This document shows, piece after piece, positions 29,201 through 36,718 of a DNA stretch of 64,000 nt (position 1 is its first letter; the number at the start of each line of letters is the position of its first letter). A program made the translations under genes and the position numbers. The notes below the pieces were generated by a model, which saw only the letters and a program-made list of their open reading frames with translations, was not told where the DNA came from and ran no database searches. The stretch spans positions 84,704 through 148,703 of the forward strand of contig NZ_JAATHJ010000008.1 in assembly GCF_012034335.1 (NCBI RefSeq), in the 5' to 3' direction. The DNA is from Alkalicoccus luteus. Its GTDB lineage: Bacteria > Bacillota > Bacilli > Bacillales > Salisediminibacteriaceae.

Positions 29201-29781
29201 CGGCGCTTGGCTACGGCAGCTTTCCGCAGCGCCCTTCCACGCGCTATGGACCTGTTACGACCCGCGTCGTGGAAGCGTTCCAGCAGGATCAGGGCCTGAC
29301 GGTAACCGGGAATATCGACCGGGTGACCGAGCAGACTATGAACAGACTGCAGGAAATCGTTTACACAGACGGGGCTGACGCTCCGGGTGTGCGTGACGTG
29401 AAACAACAGCTGACTGCTCTTGGATTCGGCAGCTTTCCGCAGCGGCCGTCGACCCGCTACGGTCCTGTAACGATGAGTGTCGTTCAGGACTTCCAGGCTC
29501 ATTTCGGCCTAGAGCAGAGCGGCTCGATCACGAGACGCGATCAGCAGGTGTTGGATCGCGAAACAGCGACCGTTCTGCAAAGCGGCTTTTCCACAACGGA
29601 AGCACGGGACATGAAAGTGAAGCTCAGCGCAGCCGGCTATGGCACTTTTCCGGCTGACCCCTCCGACGTGTTCGGACCGGTAACAGCATCCGTGGTCTCT
29701 GACTTTCAAGCCTCCCAAGGGCTTCCGGTCAGCGGGATTATGGACAGCGTCAGCCTGGAGCGCCTGAGAGAGCTTCAGTAA
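26218..29781 (+). CDS. Secreted subtilisin-like serine protease (S8) with C-terminal wall-binding repeats
   Basis: A 1187-residue exported subtilase. Signal peptide to about residue 28; an inhibitor-I9-like propeptide (~38-140); catalytic domain ~160-440 with Asp in VKVGVLDSGIDYHHP, His in STHGTAVSAVIAG, the oxyanion Asn in VVAAAGNDG and Ser in FSGTSFASPYTAGLAALL. Beta-rich domains (~470-760) follow. Six wall-binding repeats end the protein (~765-1187); the first is degenerate and five carry the LGFGTFPERPSPRYGPVT core shared with the autolysin at 21966. The repeats should hold the protease at the cell wall. A second ATG at 26230 is an equally possible start. It probably processes surface proteins or autolysins; the target is unknown. 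Confidence 0.92.
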   Translation: MVFRMKSVGAVVLIVIGMLVSLQTAVAAEAFLDPDIPVDSGQMVEVIVDLTEEPVHIQEKEAEESGETFSALETEARQQQASALFEAYLEQEDISVEHIEKLEKVLYGFAITMPANQAASFTKLEYVDGVYLSQLYEVALETDVDSQEQTEALEAEMEALAELGLTGKGVKVGVLDSGIDYHHPALKHAYRDGANFIRDGRTDPLEGHGVNSTHGTAVSAVIAGKGDVQGIAPDVDLYVYRVLNTINQGYTGSILTAMDQAVEDGVDVVNMSFGQESNIADTPLTKAISNMIDAGIVVVAAAGNDGEDGMGTVNNPGTSPLAVTVGASYLSRGQEVVADFSSRGPLTDTYDIKPDLTAPGAAIYTALSKSSAGGSYTKAYSFFSGTSFASPYTAGLAALLLEQDPSLAPDEVKARMMNTSDAINGVSVNDAGAGRIDPAGALQTDVIAFVQDSHTFTEEGKEKQRAHRNGSMNLKTIRAGGTFSRTTVVTLENASSSAVTFQTGVEEKAMRGMKMSLPKEVTVPAGGKKDVTVTLSSAKPTSGYMEGWLTFRSDNAEDLRIPFGGQVETISNPVKEFKTDRNLVSRHVQPELQWNIDSSMKAELSLLTKDGTKLGTIKPGSGAKLKWDLRYTDTNGAAKRAGTGTYQLKLEAVSGENRYSRTLTIDVYEEKPAISLEATQLDQNLIRGAVASRFSDKQEADTAITLTFELSQNGSRYSSGTASVQADGSFRIRNRLQDGESELTLTAEDRLGNKQTNSFTVTKEQEVYQLNDSGSGVEALQDAMKHLGFDAGESGTFGAATQAALEELQQYYGLAVTGEADTETIRLIASITDGTYATPSDTEDVRTFKQRLTHLGFGTFPERPSPRYGPVTERVVADFQQHYGLVVNGYGDPVTLQKMDELWGQSLKDGDDNENVRSMKISLTSLGFGTFPERPSPRYGPVTEGVVRAFQEASGLRASGTANPITLAAIEQQLSSFWTDGDDDPAITGLKQQLTALGYGSFPQRPSTRYGPVTTRVVEAFQQDQGLTVTGNIDRVTEQTMNRLQEIVYTDGADAPGVRDVKQQLTALGFGSFPQRPSTRYGPVTMSVVQDFQAHFGLEQSGSITRRDQQVLDRETATVLQSGFSTTEARDMKVKLSAAGYGTFPADPSDVFGPVTASVVSDFQASQGLPVSGIMDSVSLERLRELQ

Positions 29782-29785
29782 AACG

Positions 29786-29819
29786 AAGCACCGCGGCAGC
29801 AACGAGCCGCGGTGCTTTT
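29786..29819 (+). terminator. Terminator of the subtilase gene
   Basis: A 12-bp stem, AAGCACCGCGGC / GCCGCGGTGCTT, followed by TT and C, starting 4 bases after the stop codon. Confidence 0.85.
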
Positions 29820-29859
29820 CATTTCGCAGTTATAGTATAAGGTATACATCAAAGCGGAC

Positions 29860-30420
29860 GTTCCCTCATAAGCCGAGTCCCGTACGAATAGAAACGTTTA
29901 CGTAACAAGGAGAAACGTCCTCATAAACGGGTAGAACCTCCTCGTAAAGGAGGGAAGACACCTCGTAAAAGCGGACCCGCACCTCGTAAACGGTGTATCC
30001 CGTGCGAATAGCGACCGTCACTTACGAATAGGCTCGGAGCGGAGGGCTTCGGCACGGACCGAAGCCAGGGGTTGAGGTGGATGATCACTTTCACGTAAAG
30101 GAAGCAAGGTTCCTCATAAAGCAGCGGAATCCCCTCGTAAAGAGGAACTACCTCCTCGTAAAAGCAGATCCACACATCGTAAACGGTGTATCCCGTGCGA
30201 ATAGCGACCGTCACTTACGTCTAGGCTTGTAGCGGAGAGCTTCGGCACGAGCCGAAGCCAGGGGGGTGAGGTGGATGATCACTTTCACGTAAAGGAAGCA
30301 AGGTTTCTCATAAAGCAGCGGGATCCCCTCGTAAAGAGGAACTACCTCCTCGTAAAAGTGGAATCGCACCTCGTAAACGGTGTACCCCGTGCGAATAGCG
30401 GCTTTCACTTACGAATAGGC
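29860..30420. repeat. Array B: three ~193-bp units of 21-bp-phased motifs with hairpins
   Basis: CTCATAAA/CTCGTAAA motifs recur every 21 bp, followed by CGTGCGAATAGCG at 30001, 30194 and 30388 (193- and 194-bp periods) and then TCACTTACG. GCTTCGG...CCGAAGC hairpins lie near 30046 and 30238 between units. It fills the gap between the subtilase terminator and the sugar-transferase promoter region. The remaining bases (30420-30618) hold a TATAAT at 30551 without a clear -35. Confidence 0.9.
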
Positions 30421-30618
30421 CGCAAACGAAAGCTTCCCCCCTCTGCCGAATACCGCTAAAATCCACCTTGCAACATTTCCCTCCAAATCCCGTCTATTAC
30501 AATGACGTATCGATTTTCCGCAAAGGATAGCATACGCCCCGTAAAACGACTATAATGAAACATATCATGAACAGCGTTGCGTCATGGACGGTAACGGGGG
30601 ATAGAAAGAGGTTTTGAC

Positions 30619-32028
30619 ATGTATAGCATGGATGACACGAGAAATCATAAATTTCTGCTCATCTTAGGGGACTTACTCTGTATATTAGCAGCATATATCA
30701 GCGCATTTTACATCCGCTATCTGGACTTTCCGGACCGAAACTGGGAGGCGTTTCTCTCGCTTCTGCCGTGGATTCTGCTGATTGGGCTGTTTTTCATCTC
30801 GGTATATGAGCTGTACAGCTTAGACCGAAAGCATACGATCAGTGACATCGTCCGTAAAATTCTCGTCGCAACGGCGCTGATGACGTTTCTTACGATGGCA
30901 GCGTCCTACTTATTCCGTGAGTTCGCGATGCCGCGATCGGTCGTCCTGATCGCAAGTATTTTCACGGTGTTTCTCATGGTCACGTTCAAGGTGCTCTACC
31001 TGAAGGTGACGCGCGGAAACAAAATTGGAAAAGTGCTCTTAGTCGGAGACGGGGAAGCGGCGTCTAAGCTGCTCTATAAAATCCGCCACCCGATGCTGAA
31101 AGGGACAGCGGTGCGCCACGTATCCGAGCACGTACCGCTTGAGGAACTGAACTATTACTTAAATGAAGTCGACTTCGTCGTACTCGCAACCGATATTTCA
31201 AAGGAAAAGAAATCGCAGATCATTTATTACGCGATGGAGCGTAACAAGGTCGTCTACGTGATTCCGGAGCTGTACGAGCTGCTGCTTCAGAAGGCAACGT
31301 CATCACCGATGGATGACACGCTCGTCATGGGCGTCCGTCCATTTCTGCTCACGTGGGATAAAGTGTTTTTAAAGCGCGTGTTTGACTTTTTATCGGCGGT
31401 GATTCTTATTATTCTTGCGTCACCGGCGCTCATTGCCACTGCAATTATGGTAAAGCTGGAAGATCCGAAGGCCGACATCATTTACTCGCAGGAGCGGCTC
31501 GGAAAGTACAACAAGCCGTTTACGATTTACAAATTCCGCTCGATGATTCAGGGGGCGGAAAAATCGACGGGGCCGGTGCTTGCCACGTCTGACGATAAGC
31601 GGATTACAAAAGTCGGCAAGTTGATCCGGGCGACGCGTTTAGACGAGCTGCCACAGCTGTTTAACGTGTTAAAAGGTGACATGTCGCTCGTCGGACCGCG
31701 GCCGGAGCGGGAGTTTTTTATTCAGGAGCTCACGCAGAAGTATTACCACTACGGTTACCGCAACCGCGTGAAGCCGGGGATCACCGGCTATGCGCAGGTG
31801 ATGGGGAAGTATACGACGGATGCTGAGGACAAGCTGCGCTTTGACTTGTATTACATCCGTAACTACAGCCTCTGGCTCGATATTATCATTATCTTAAAAA
31901 CGTGCCTCGTCGTATTCGATAAGTCGAAATCAGAAGGCGCAGAAGATACATCGGTCACGATCGAACGGCCGGAAGAGGAAAACAAGGACGAAGCGTCCAA
32001 CCGCAAAAAATCGTCGCTTAACTTTTAG
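30619..32028 (+). CDS. WbaP/EpsE-type undecaprenyl-phosphate sugar phosphotransferase
   Basis: A 469-residue integral membrane enzyme that starts a polysaccharide repeat unit by moving a sugar-1-phosphate onto undecaprenyl phosphate. Four N-terminal membrane spans (~10-110) precede a nucleotide-binding-like region. The C-terminal bacterial sugar-transferase domain (~250-450) contains KRVFDFLSAVILIILASPAL, the catalytic FTIYKFRSM, TRLDELPQLFNVLKGDMSLV-G-PRPE and the PGITGYAQVMGKY region. AGAGG precedes the ATG. It is followed by galE-like epimerase, so the first sugar may be galactose or glucose; this is a guess. It is a second initiating transferase, distinct from the shorter one at 54125. 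Confidence 0.92.
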   Translation: MYSMDDTRNHKFLLILGDLLCILAAYISAFYIRYLDFPDRNWEAFLSLLPWILLIGLFFISVYELYSLDRKHTISDIVRKILVATALMTFLTMAASYLFREFAMPRSVVLIASIFTVFLMVTFKVLYLKVTRGNKIGKVLLVGDGEAASKLLYKIRHPMLKGTAVRHVSEHVPLEELNYYLNEVDFVVLATDISKEKKSQIIYYAMERNKVVYVIPELYELLLQKATSSPMDDTLVMGVRPFLLTWDKVFLKRVFDFLSAVILIILASPALIATAIMVKLEDPKADIIYSQERLGKYNKPFTIYKFRSMIQGAEKSTGPVLATSDDKRITKVGKLIRATRLDELPQLFNVLKGDMSLVGPRPEREFFIQELTQKYYHYGYRNRVKPGITGYAQVMGKYTTDAEDKLRFDLYYIRNYSLWLDIIIILKTCLVVFDKSKSEGAEDTSVTIERPEEENKDEASNRKKSSLNF

Positions 32029-32055
32029 ATTCCGTTTGAAGAAAGGGCTTTTCAT

Positions 32056-32976
32056 ATGCAGACAATTTTCATGACAGGCGGAGCCGGCTTTATCGGTTCC
32101 CACGTTGCCGAGCGGCTGCTCGCGCGTGGGGACCGTGTTGTCGTTTACGACAACTTTACGACCGGCACCGCTGCGAACATACCGGCCGGGGCAGAAGCAA
32201 TCGAAGGCGACATCCGCGATAAAGCAAACGTCCAGCAGGCTGTTGCAGAGACAAAGCCGGACGGGGTCATTCATCTGGCCGCGCAAAGCAAAGTCGGTCC
32301 GTCCTTGGAGCAGCCGGATATGGACCTGGAAATTAACATTTTAGGCACGGTGCATCTGCTCGAAGCAGCAAAAGCAAACGACGTGCCACGCTTTATTTCC
32401 GCATCGTCGGCCGCTGTTTACGGCCACGCTGGGCAGCTGCCGATCGATGAAACGTCCGCGACCGAGCCGCTGTCGCCGTACGGTACGTCAAAGCTTGCGG
32501 CCGAGCAGTACATCCAGTCGTACGCGAGGCTGTACCCGATTCGCACAGCAGCGCTCCGCTTTGCGAACGTTTACGGTCCGCGCCAGACGGTAGAAACAGA
32601 AGCAGGCGTGATTACGATTTTTTGTGAGGCGCTTCTGGCAGGAAAGCAGCCGCTCATTCAGGGAGACGGTGAACAGACGCGGGATTTCGTCTACGTCGAG
32701 GACGTGGCGGAAGCGGTAATCACCGCCTTTGATCATGAAACTGTGAGCGGCGTTTACAACGTCAGCTCTGAAACGCAGACGAGCATCAATGAGCTGCTCA
32801 AGGAGCTTAGTCACGCCGCTAATAGAGAATTTAATCCTCAATACGGCGCTCCTCGCACAGGGGATATTCGCCACAGCTATTTATCTTCTGTAAAACTTCG
32901 TCAGACAGCCGGGTGGAAGCCGAAAGTGGCACTCGCCGAAGGCCTGCAGCGGACAATGGACTACTATAAAGCATAA
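32056..32976 (+). CDS. galE: UDP-glucose 4-epimerase-like NAD-dependent epimerase
   Basis: A 306-residue extended short-chain dehydrogenase. It has the NAD-binding TGGAGFIGSHVAERL at the N-terminus, the catalytic Ser in SASSAAVYG and the YxxxK dyad in PYGTSKLAAEQY, plus LRFANVYGPRQ and a C-terminal GWKPKVALAEGL. It interconverts UDP-hexoses (glucose/galactose or their N-acetyl forms), supplying donors for polysaccharide synthesis. It lies 27 bases after the initiating transferase and ends at a shared terminator. The exact sugar cannot be told from these motifs. Confidence 0.85.
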   Translation: MQTIFMTGGAGFIGSHVAERLLARGDRVVVYDNFTTGTAANIPAGAEAIEGDIRDKANVQQAVAETKPDGVIHLAAQSKVGPSLEQPDMDLEINILGTVHLLEAAKANDVPRFISASSAAVYGHAGQLPIDETSATEPLSPYGTSKLAAEQYIQSYARLYPIRTAALRFANVYGPRQTVETEAGVITIFCEALLAGKQPLIQGDGEQTRDFVYVEDVAEAVITAFDHETVSGVYNVSSETQTSINELLKELSHAANREFNPQYGAPRTGDIRHSYLSSVKLRQTAGWKPKVALAEGLQRTMDYYKA

Positions 32977-32980
32977 CGAA

Positions 32981-33015
32981 AGCCAGCCTCCCGAAATGGG
33001 GGCTGGCCATTTTTT
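32981..33015. terminator. Bidirectional terminator between galE and the LCP gene
   Basis: GCCAGCC-T-CCC pairs with GGG-GGCTGGC and is followed by ATTTTTTATT on the plus strand. The convergent LCP gene stops at the edge of the T tract, so it may serve both genes. Confidence 0.8.
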
Positions 33016-34012
33016 ATTCCTGTGAAGCGGTTGTGGAGCTCGTGATTTCTAAATGCTCTTTCAGCGTACCGGAAACGTCCGCGAGGGACTCGTCGCGAAT
33101 GCGGTAGTAGTAGACGCCGCCTTCGTTGTAATCGTCGCCTTCAAAGGTGAGCGATTCGATGTCATTCATGTCGTTCGCGTACGAATGCATGCTGACCATG
33201 TTGCCAAAGCTTAAGTTCGTGCTTAAATTTCGCTCCATGCTGTCGACGAGCGAATTAAAGTTCGTAATCGTGCGGAAGCTTGCCGACTGATGGATCACCG
33301 CTTCAATGATGTCCTTCTGCCGGTCACCGCGGCCTAAATCGCCGCGCGGATCCTGCTTGCGCATTCTCGCATAGGCAAGCGCCTCTTCGCCGTTCAGCGT
33401 CTGCATGCCTTCTTCAATTTCGATCGTGCCGTACGTCGCGTTGTCCGTATCGGCAATCGGCATCGGCACATCGACTTCGACACCGCCGATCGTATCAATG
33501 ATTTCAACGAATGCTGTAAAGTTTAAGGAGACGACATAGTCGACCGGAATATCGAGCATATGCTCAACCGTATTGATCGTCGACGTCACTCCGCCGTAAG
33601 CATGGGCGTGATTGATTTTGTCATTTGTATCACGGTCCGGCATGTACACGTAAGAGTCACGTGGAATGTTGACCATTTTAACGGACTCATCGTTTGGATT
33701 GAACGTGGCGAGCACCATTGCATCGGTGCGTCCGCTCAAGTCATCCTCGCGGCTGTCGAGGCCAAGAAACAAAATTGACACCGGGTCATCAACCGGGTCG
33801 ACCGCTTCGTCGCGCATGTCCGACTTCTCCCCGCGATCAAGCTCTGCCTGCGAGCTGTTCGTCGCACTCTGCACCTGATACACCATATATCCAAGCACAC
33901 CGCCAGTCACAATAAACGTTATTAAAAAGAAAAGCAGGGCTACTTTAAACAGTTTTTTTACTCGGGATGGACGCTTCTCCGGGCGCCGCGACCGCTGAAG
34001 TTCTTCACTCAT
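33014..34012 (-). CDS. LytR-CpsA-Psr (LCP) family wall-polymer ligase, paralog 1
   Basis: A 332-residue membrane-anchored enzyme that transfers polyprenol-linked anionic polymers onto peptidoglycan. A short basic cytoplasmic tail (RPEKRPSRVKK) and one membrane span (~22-45) precede the extracellular LCP domain. Conserved parts are VSILFLGLDSREDDLSGRTD, VNIPRDSYVYMP, DKINHAHAYGG, NGEEALAYARMRKQDPRGD and GRGDRQKDI, including the Arg residues that bind the pyrophosphate lipid. AAAGGGAG precedes the ATG. It is convergent with the WbaP-galE pair. Two more LCP genes lie at 42957 and 47298. Confidence 0.93.
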   Translation of the reverse strand: MSEELQRSRRPEKRPSRVKKLFKVALLFFLITFIVTGGVLGYMVYQVQSATNSSQAELDRGEKSDMRDEAVDPVDDPVSILFLGLDSREDDLSGRTDAMVLATFNPNDESVKMVNIPRDSYVYMPDRDTNDKINHAHAYGGVTSTINTVEHMLDIPVDYVVSLNFTAFVEIIDTIGGVEVDVPMPIADTDNATYGTIEIEEGMQTLNGEEALAYARMRKQDPRGDLGRGDRQKDIIEAVIHQSASFRTITNFNSLVDSMERNLSTNLSFGNMVSMHSYANDMNDIESLTFEGDDYNEGGVYYYRIRDESLADVSGTLKEHLEITSSTTASQE

Positions 34013-34139
34013 CGGGATACTCCCTTTCTCTAATCAAATCCCATGCATCGTACCACAGAACAGTCTCCCTGCCTATGGTTCATCTGATTGGACGCTCTAT
34101 AAAGGAAAGGGTTACACCTGTCGGAAAATAATTGGCAGA

Positions 34140-34285
34140 AAAAGATGACGGGTGTGGGTAAAATCGGTGGCAGGCTTATGCGTAAGTGAGGAGCGTTATG
34201 TGTACTGAAACCGTCGTTATGCGTACCTGAACAGCTTTTATGCGTAGGAAACCAACTGATCTGCGTATCGTTTCTGTAAGTGTGG
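34140..34285. repeat. Diverged 21-bp-phased motif array (C0)
   Basis: TTATGCGTA, TTATGTGTA, TTATGCGTA, TTATGCGTA and ATCTGCGTATC recur at about 21-bp steps between ~34170 and 34270. The motif differs from the neighbouring array C (TTTACGAG) but the spacing is the same. No GCTTCGGC hairpin belongs to it. Confidence 0.7.
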
Positions 34286-34324
34286 GTAAGCATTCCCATT
34301 TAACGAAAAAAGGATTGTCCAGCT

Positions 34325-34870
34325 CGACCCCCGGCTTCGGCACCGGCCGAAGCCCTCCGCTCCAAGCCTAAACGTAAGTGAAAGCCGCTATTCGCACCGG
34401 GATTGGCGTTTACGAGGTGCCATTTCCGTTTTACGAGGTGCCATTCCTCATTTGCGAGGTGGTTCCGCTTCGTTACGAGGAACTTTGTTTCCTTTACGTG
34501 AGAGTGATCATCCAGCTCAACCCCAGGCTTCGGCTCAGGCCGAAGCCATCCGCTCCAAGCTTAAACGTAAGTGAAAGCCGCTATTCGCACGGGGATTGGC
34601 GTTTACGAGGAGGGATTCCGGTTTTACGAGGTGCCATTCCTCATTTACGAGGTGATCCCGCTGCTTTACGAGGAACTTTTCTGCATTTACGTGAAAGTAA
34701 TCATCCAGCTCACCCCAGGCTTCGGCCCGTGCCGAAGCCCTCCGCCCCGAGCCTAAACGTAAGTGACGGCTGCTATTCGCACGGGGATCGGCGTTTACGA
34801 GGAGCGATTCCCATTTTACGAGGTGCATTTCCTCGTTTACGAGCATCTTCCTCCCGTTAACGAAGAAGTC
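34325..34870. repeat. Array C: three ~193-bp units of 21-bp-phased motifs, inverted orientation
   Basis: TTTACGAG recurs at 21-bp steps (reverse complement of the CTCGTAAA of arrays A and B), with GCTATTCGCAC at 34387, 34580 and 34772 and hairpins GGCTTCGGC...GCCGAAGCC near 34333, 34528 and 34719. It lies between the 5' end of the LCP gene and the 3' end of the transporter gene. Confidence 0.9.
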
Positions 34871-34904
34871 TCTCCCCGTTACATTAAACCTCTCTCATTT
34901 ACAC

Positions 34905-34933
34905 AAAGAAATCCCCGGCGGATTGCCGGGGAT
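34905..34933 (-). terminator. Terminator of the AbgT transporter gene
   Basis: A 9-bp stem, ATCCCCGGC / GCCGGGGAT, with loop GGATT. On the minus strand it is followed by TTCTTTGTG, a short T-rich tail. Confidence 0.75.
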
Positions 34934-34942
34934 CGTCCTATT

Positions 34943-36472
34943 TTACGGATTGTAATGAATTGGAGATCCAGGTCCTAAATCGAGGCCTGTCGTCATCCAG
35001 ATGATTAGCATGATCGTCCATGCAATCGTGAAGAAGATCGAATACGGGAACATAACGGAGATCATCGTTCCGATCCCCATCTTCTTATCGTACTTCTGTG
35101 CAAATGCGATGATGATCGCAAAGTACGTCATCAGCGGCGTAATGATGTTCGTTGTAGAGTCAGCGATACGGTACGCCATCTGCGTCAGCTCCGGCGAGTA
35201 GCCGAGCTGCATCATAATCGGCACGAAGACCGGTGCCATCATCGCCCACTTAGCAGACGCACTGCCGACGAACAAGTTAATGAAGCCTGCGACAACGATA
35301 AAGCCGAGAATAAGCGGGATGCCGGTCAGATTCGCCGCCTCGAGCGCCTCTGCCCCGTACACGCCGAGAACAAGGCCGATGTTCGTTTCTGCAAAGTAAG
35401 CGACGAACTGACCGGCAGTAAAGGCGAGCACGATAAACATCCCCATGGCCGCCATCGTTTCCGACAGCTGGTTCGCGACATCTTTATCGCTCTTAATGTT
35501 CTTCGTCGCAATCCCGTATATAAGACCAGGTATAAAGAACAGGATTAAAATAATCGGAACGAGGGAATCCATAAATGGTGACTGTACGATGCCGCCGTCT
35601 TCTGCCCGCAGCACACCGTTTTCCGGAACGATGGTGAGAGCAAACAAAATTGTCGTCACGAGAAGCGATCCAGCTGCCCAGAGCAGTCCTTTTTTCTCGA
35701 TTGCTTCCAGTCCGTTCAAGCTTTCGCGGTAGTCGCCTTTGTATTCGCCGAGGCGAGGCTCAACGATGCGCTCTGTGACGAAGGCACCGACGAGCGTGAG
35801 CATGAAGACAGATGCAATGATGAAGTAGTAGTTCATCGCGATGTTCATGCCTTCCGCGTAGGCCGGATCAATGATTGCGGCTGCTGAAATCGTCAGCTCC
35901 CCGAGCATCGGATCTGTTGCTGACAGGAATAAGTTGGCACTGAACCCGGCAGAAACGCCGGCGAACGCGGCCGCAAGACCGGCAAGCGGATGTCGTCCGA
36001 GTGCAGCGAAAATAACCGCCCCGAGAGGAGGGAGTACTACGTAACCCGCATCTGAGGCCACACTGGACATAATGCCAGCGAATACGAGGCCGGCTGTGAT
36101 CAGGACTTTCGGAATCGACAGCACAAAGCCCCGCAGACAGGCGCTGATTAAGCCGGTGCGTTCTGCAATCCCGATCCCGAGCATCGTTGCCAGCACGACG
36201 CCGAGCGGTGCGAAGCCGATGAAGTTATCGACCATGCTGGAAAATAAATATTGAATCCCTTCGGTCGTAAGCAGACTCGTTACTTCAACGATCTCGCCTT
36301 CTTCACCGGGGTGCTCGACGCTCACGCCGATCGCGGAAATGATAGCTGAAGCGACAATGACGAGCAAAGCAAGAATCGCAAAAATCGTCACCGGATGCGG
36401 TAGCTTATTTCCCGCAATTTCAATGCCGTCTAGAAATTTCTGAAAAAAGCCTTTCTTCTTTTTCTCAGGCAT
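34943..36472 (-). CDS. AbgT family transporter
   Basis: A 509-residue polytopic membrane protein of the AbgT family, whose members import p-aminobenzoyl-glutamate or export sulfonamides. The N-terminal FFQKFLDGIEIAGNKLPHPV is typical of the family. Later come TGLISACLRGFVLSIPKVLITA, SSVASDAGYVVLPPLGAVIF and FSANLFLSATDPMLGELT, and near the C-terminus FVGSASAKWAMMAPVFVPIM and IADSTTNIITPLMTYF. About a dozen hydrophobic spans are visible. The ATG at 36472 is preferred because it matches the family's usual N-terminus; a reading from 36493 adds 7 residues and neither start has a strong ribosome site. It is not obviously related to its envelope-biosynthesis neighbours. Confidence 0.92.
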   Translation of the reverse strand: MPEKKKKGFFQKFLDGIEIAGNKLPHPVTIFAILALLVIVASAIISAIGVSVEHPGEEGEIVEVTSLLTTEGIQYLFSSMVDNFIGFAPLGVVLATMLGIGIAERTGLISACLRGFVLSIPKVLITAGLVFAGIMSSVASDAGYVVLPPLGAVIFAALGRHPLAGLAAAFAGVSAGFSANLFLSATDPMLGELTISAAAIIDPAYAEGMNIAMNYYFIIASVFMLTLVGAFVTERIVEPRLGEYKGDYRESLNGLEAIEKKGLLWAAGSLLVTTILFALTIVPENGVLRAEDGGIVQSPFMDSLVPIILILFFIPGLIYGIATKNIKSDKDVANQLSETMAAMGMFIVLAFTAGQFVAYFAETNIGLVLGVYGAEALEAANLTGIPLILGFIVVAGFINLFVGSASAKWAMMAPVFVPIMMQLGYSPELTQMAYRIADSTTNIITPLMTYFAIIIAFAQKYDKKMGIGTMISVMFPYSIFFTIAWTIMLIIWMTTGLDLGPGSPIHYNP

Positions 36473-36718
36473 AATGGTAAACCGTCCCTTCATATGTAAG
36501 TTTGGACATGCGACCTTCCATCCTAAAGGAAATTTTCATAAAATTGAATGCGTTTTAAAATAGTGGTAATTGCAAAAGAATTGCCACTAGCAGGACAGCT
36601 TGAGAAAGTATGAGAAAATCTCATTTTCTGTTTGGTACTTGTTCCTATGTACAAATGCTAAGCACTAAGATACAGTAAAAGGAAATAATCTGAAAAATGT
36701 GCCAAGGGAGGGACACGC

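Noticed and set aside
34378..34860. 160-codon frame over array C (and similar ones at 29921-30408 and 38456-39082)
   Set aside because: Frames follow the repeat period and no start signal is present. Treated as by-products of the arrays.
36562..36620. Inverted repeats upstream of the amidase gene considered as a riboswitch or terminator
   Set aside because: The stems are short and imperfect, no plus-strand gene precedes them, and no known riboswitch core is visible.
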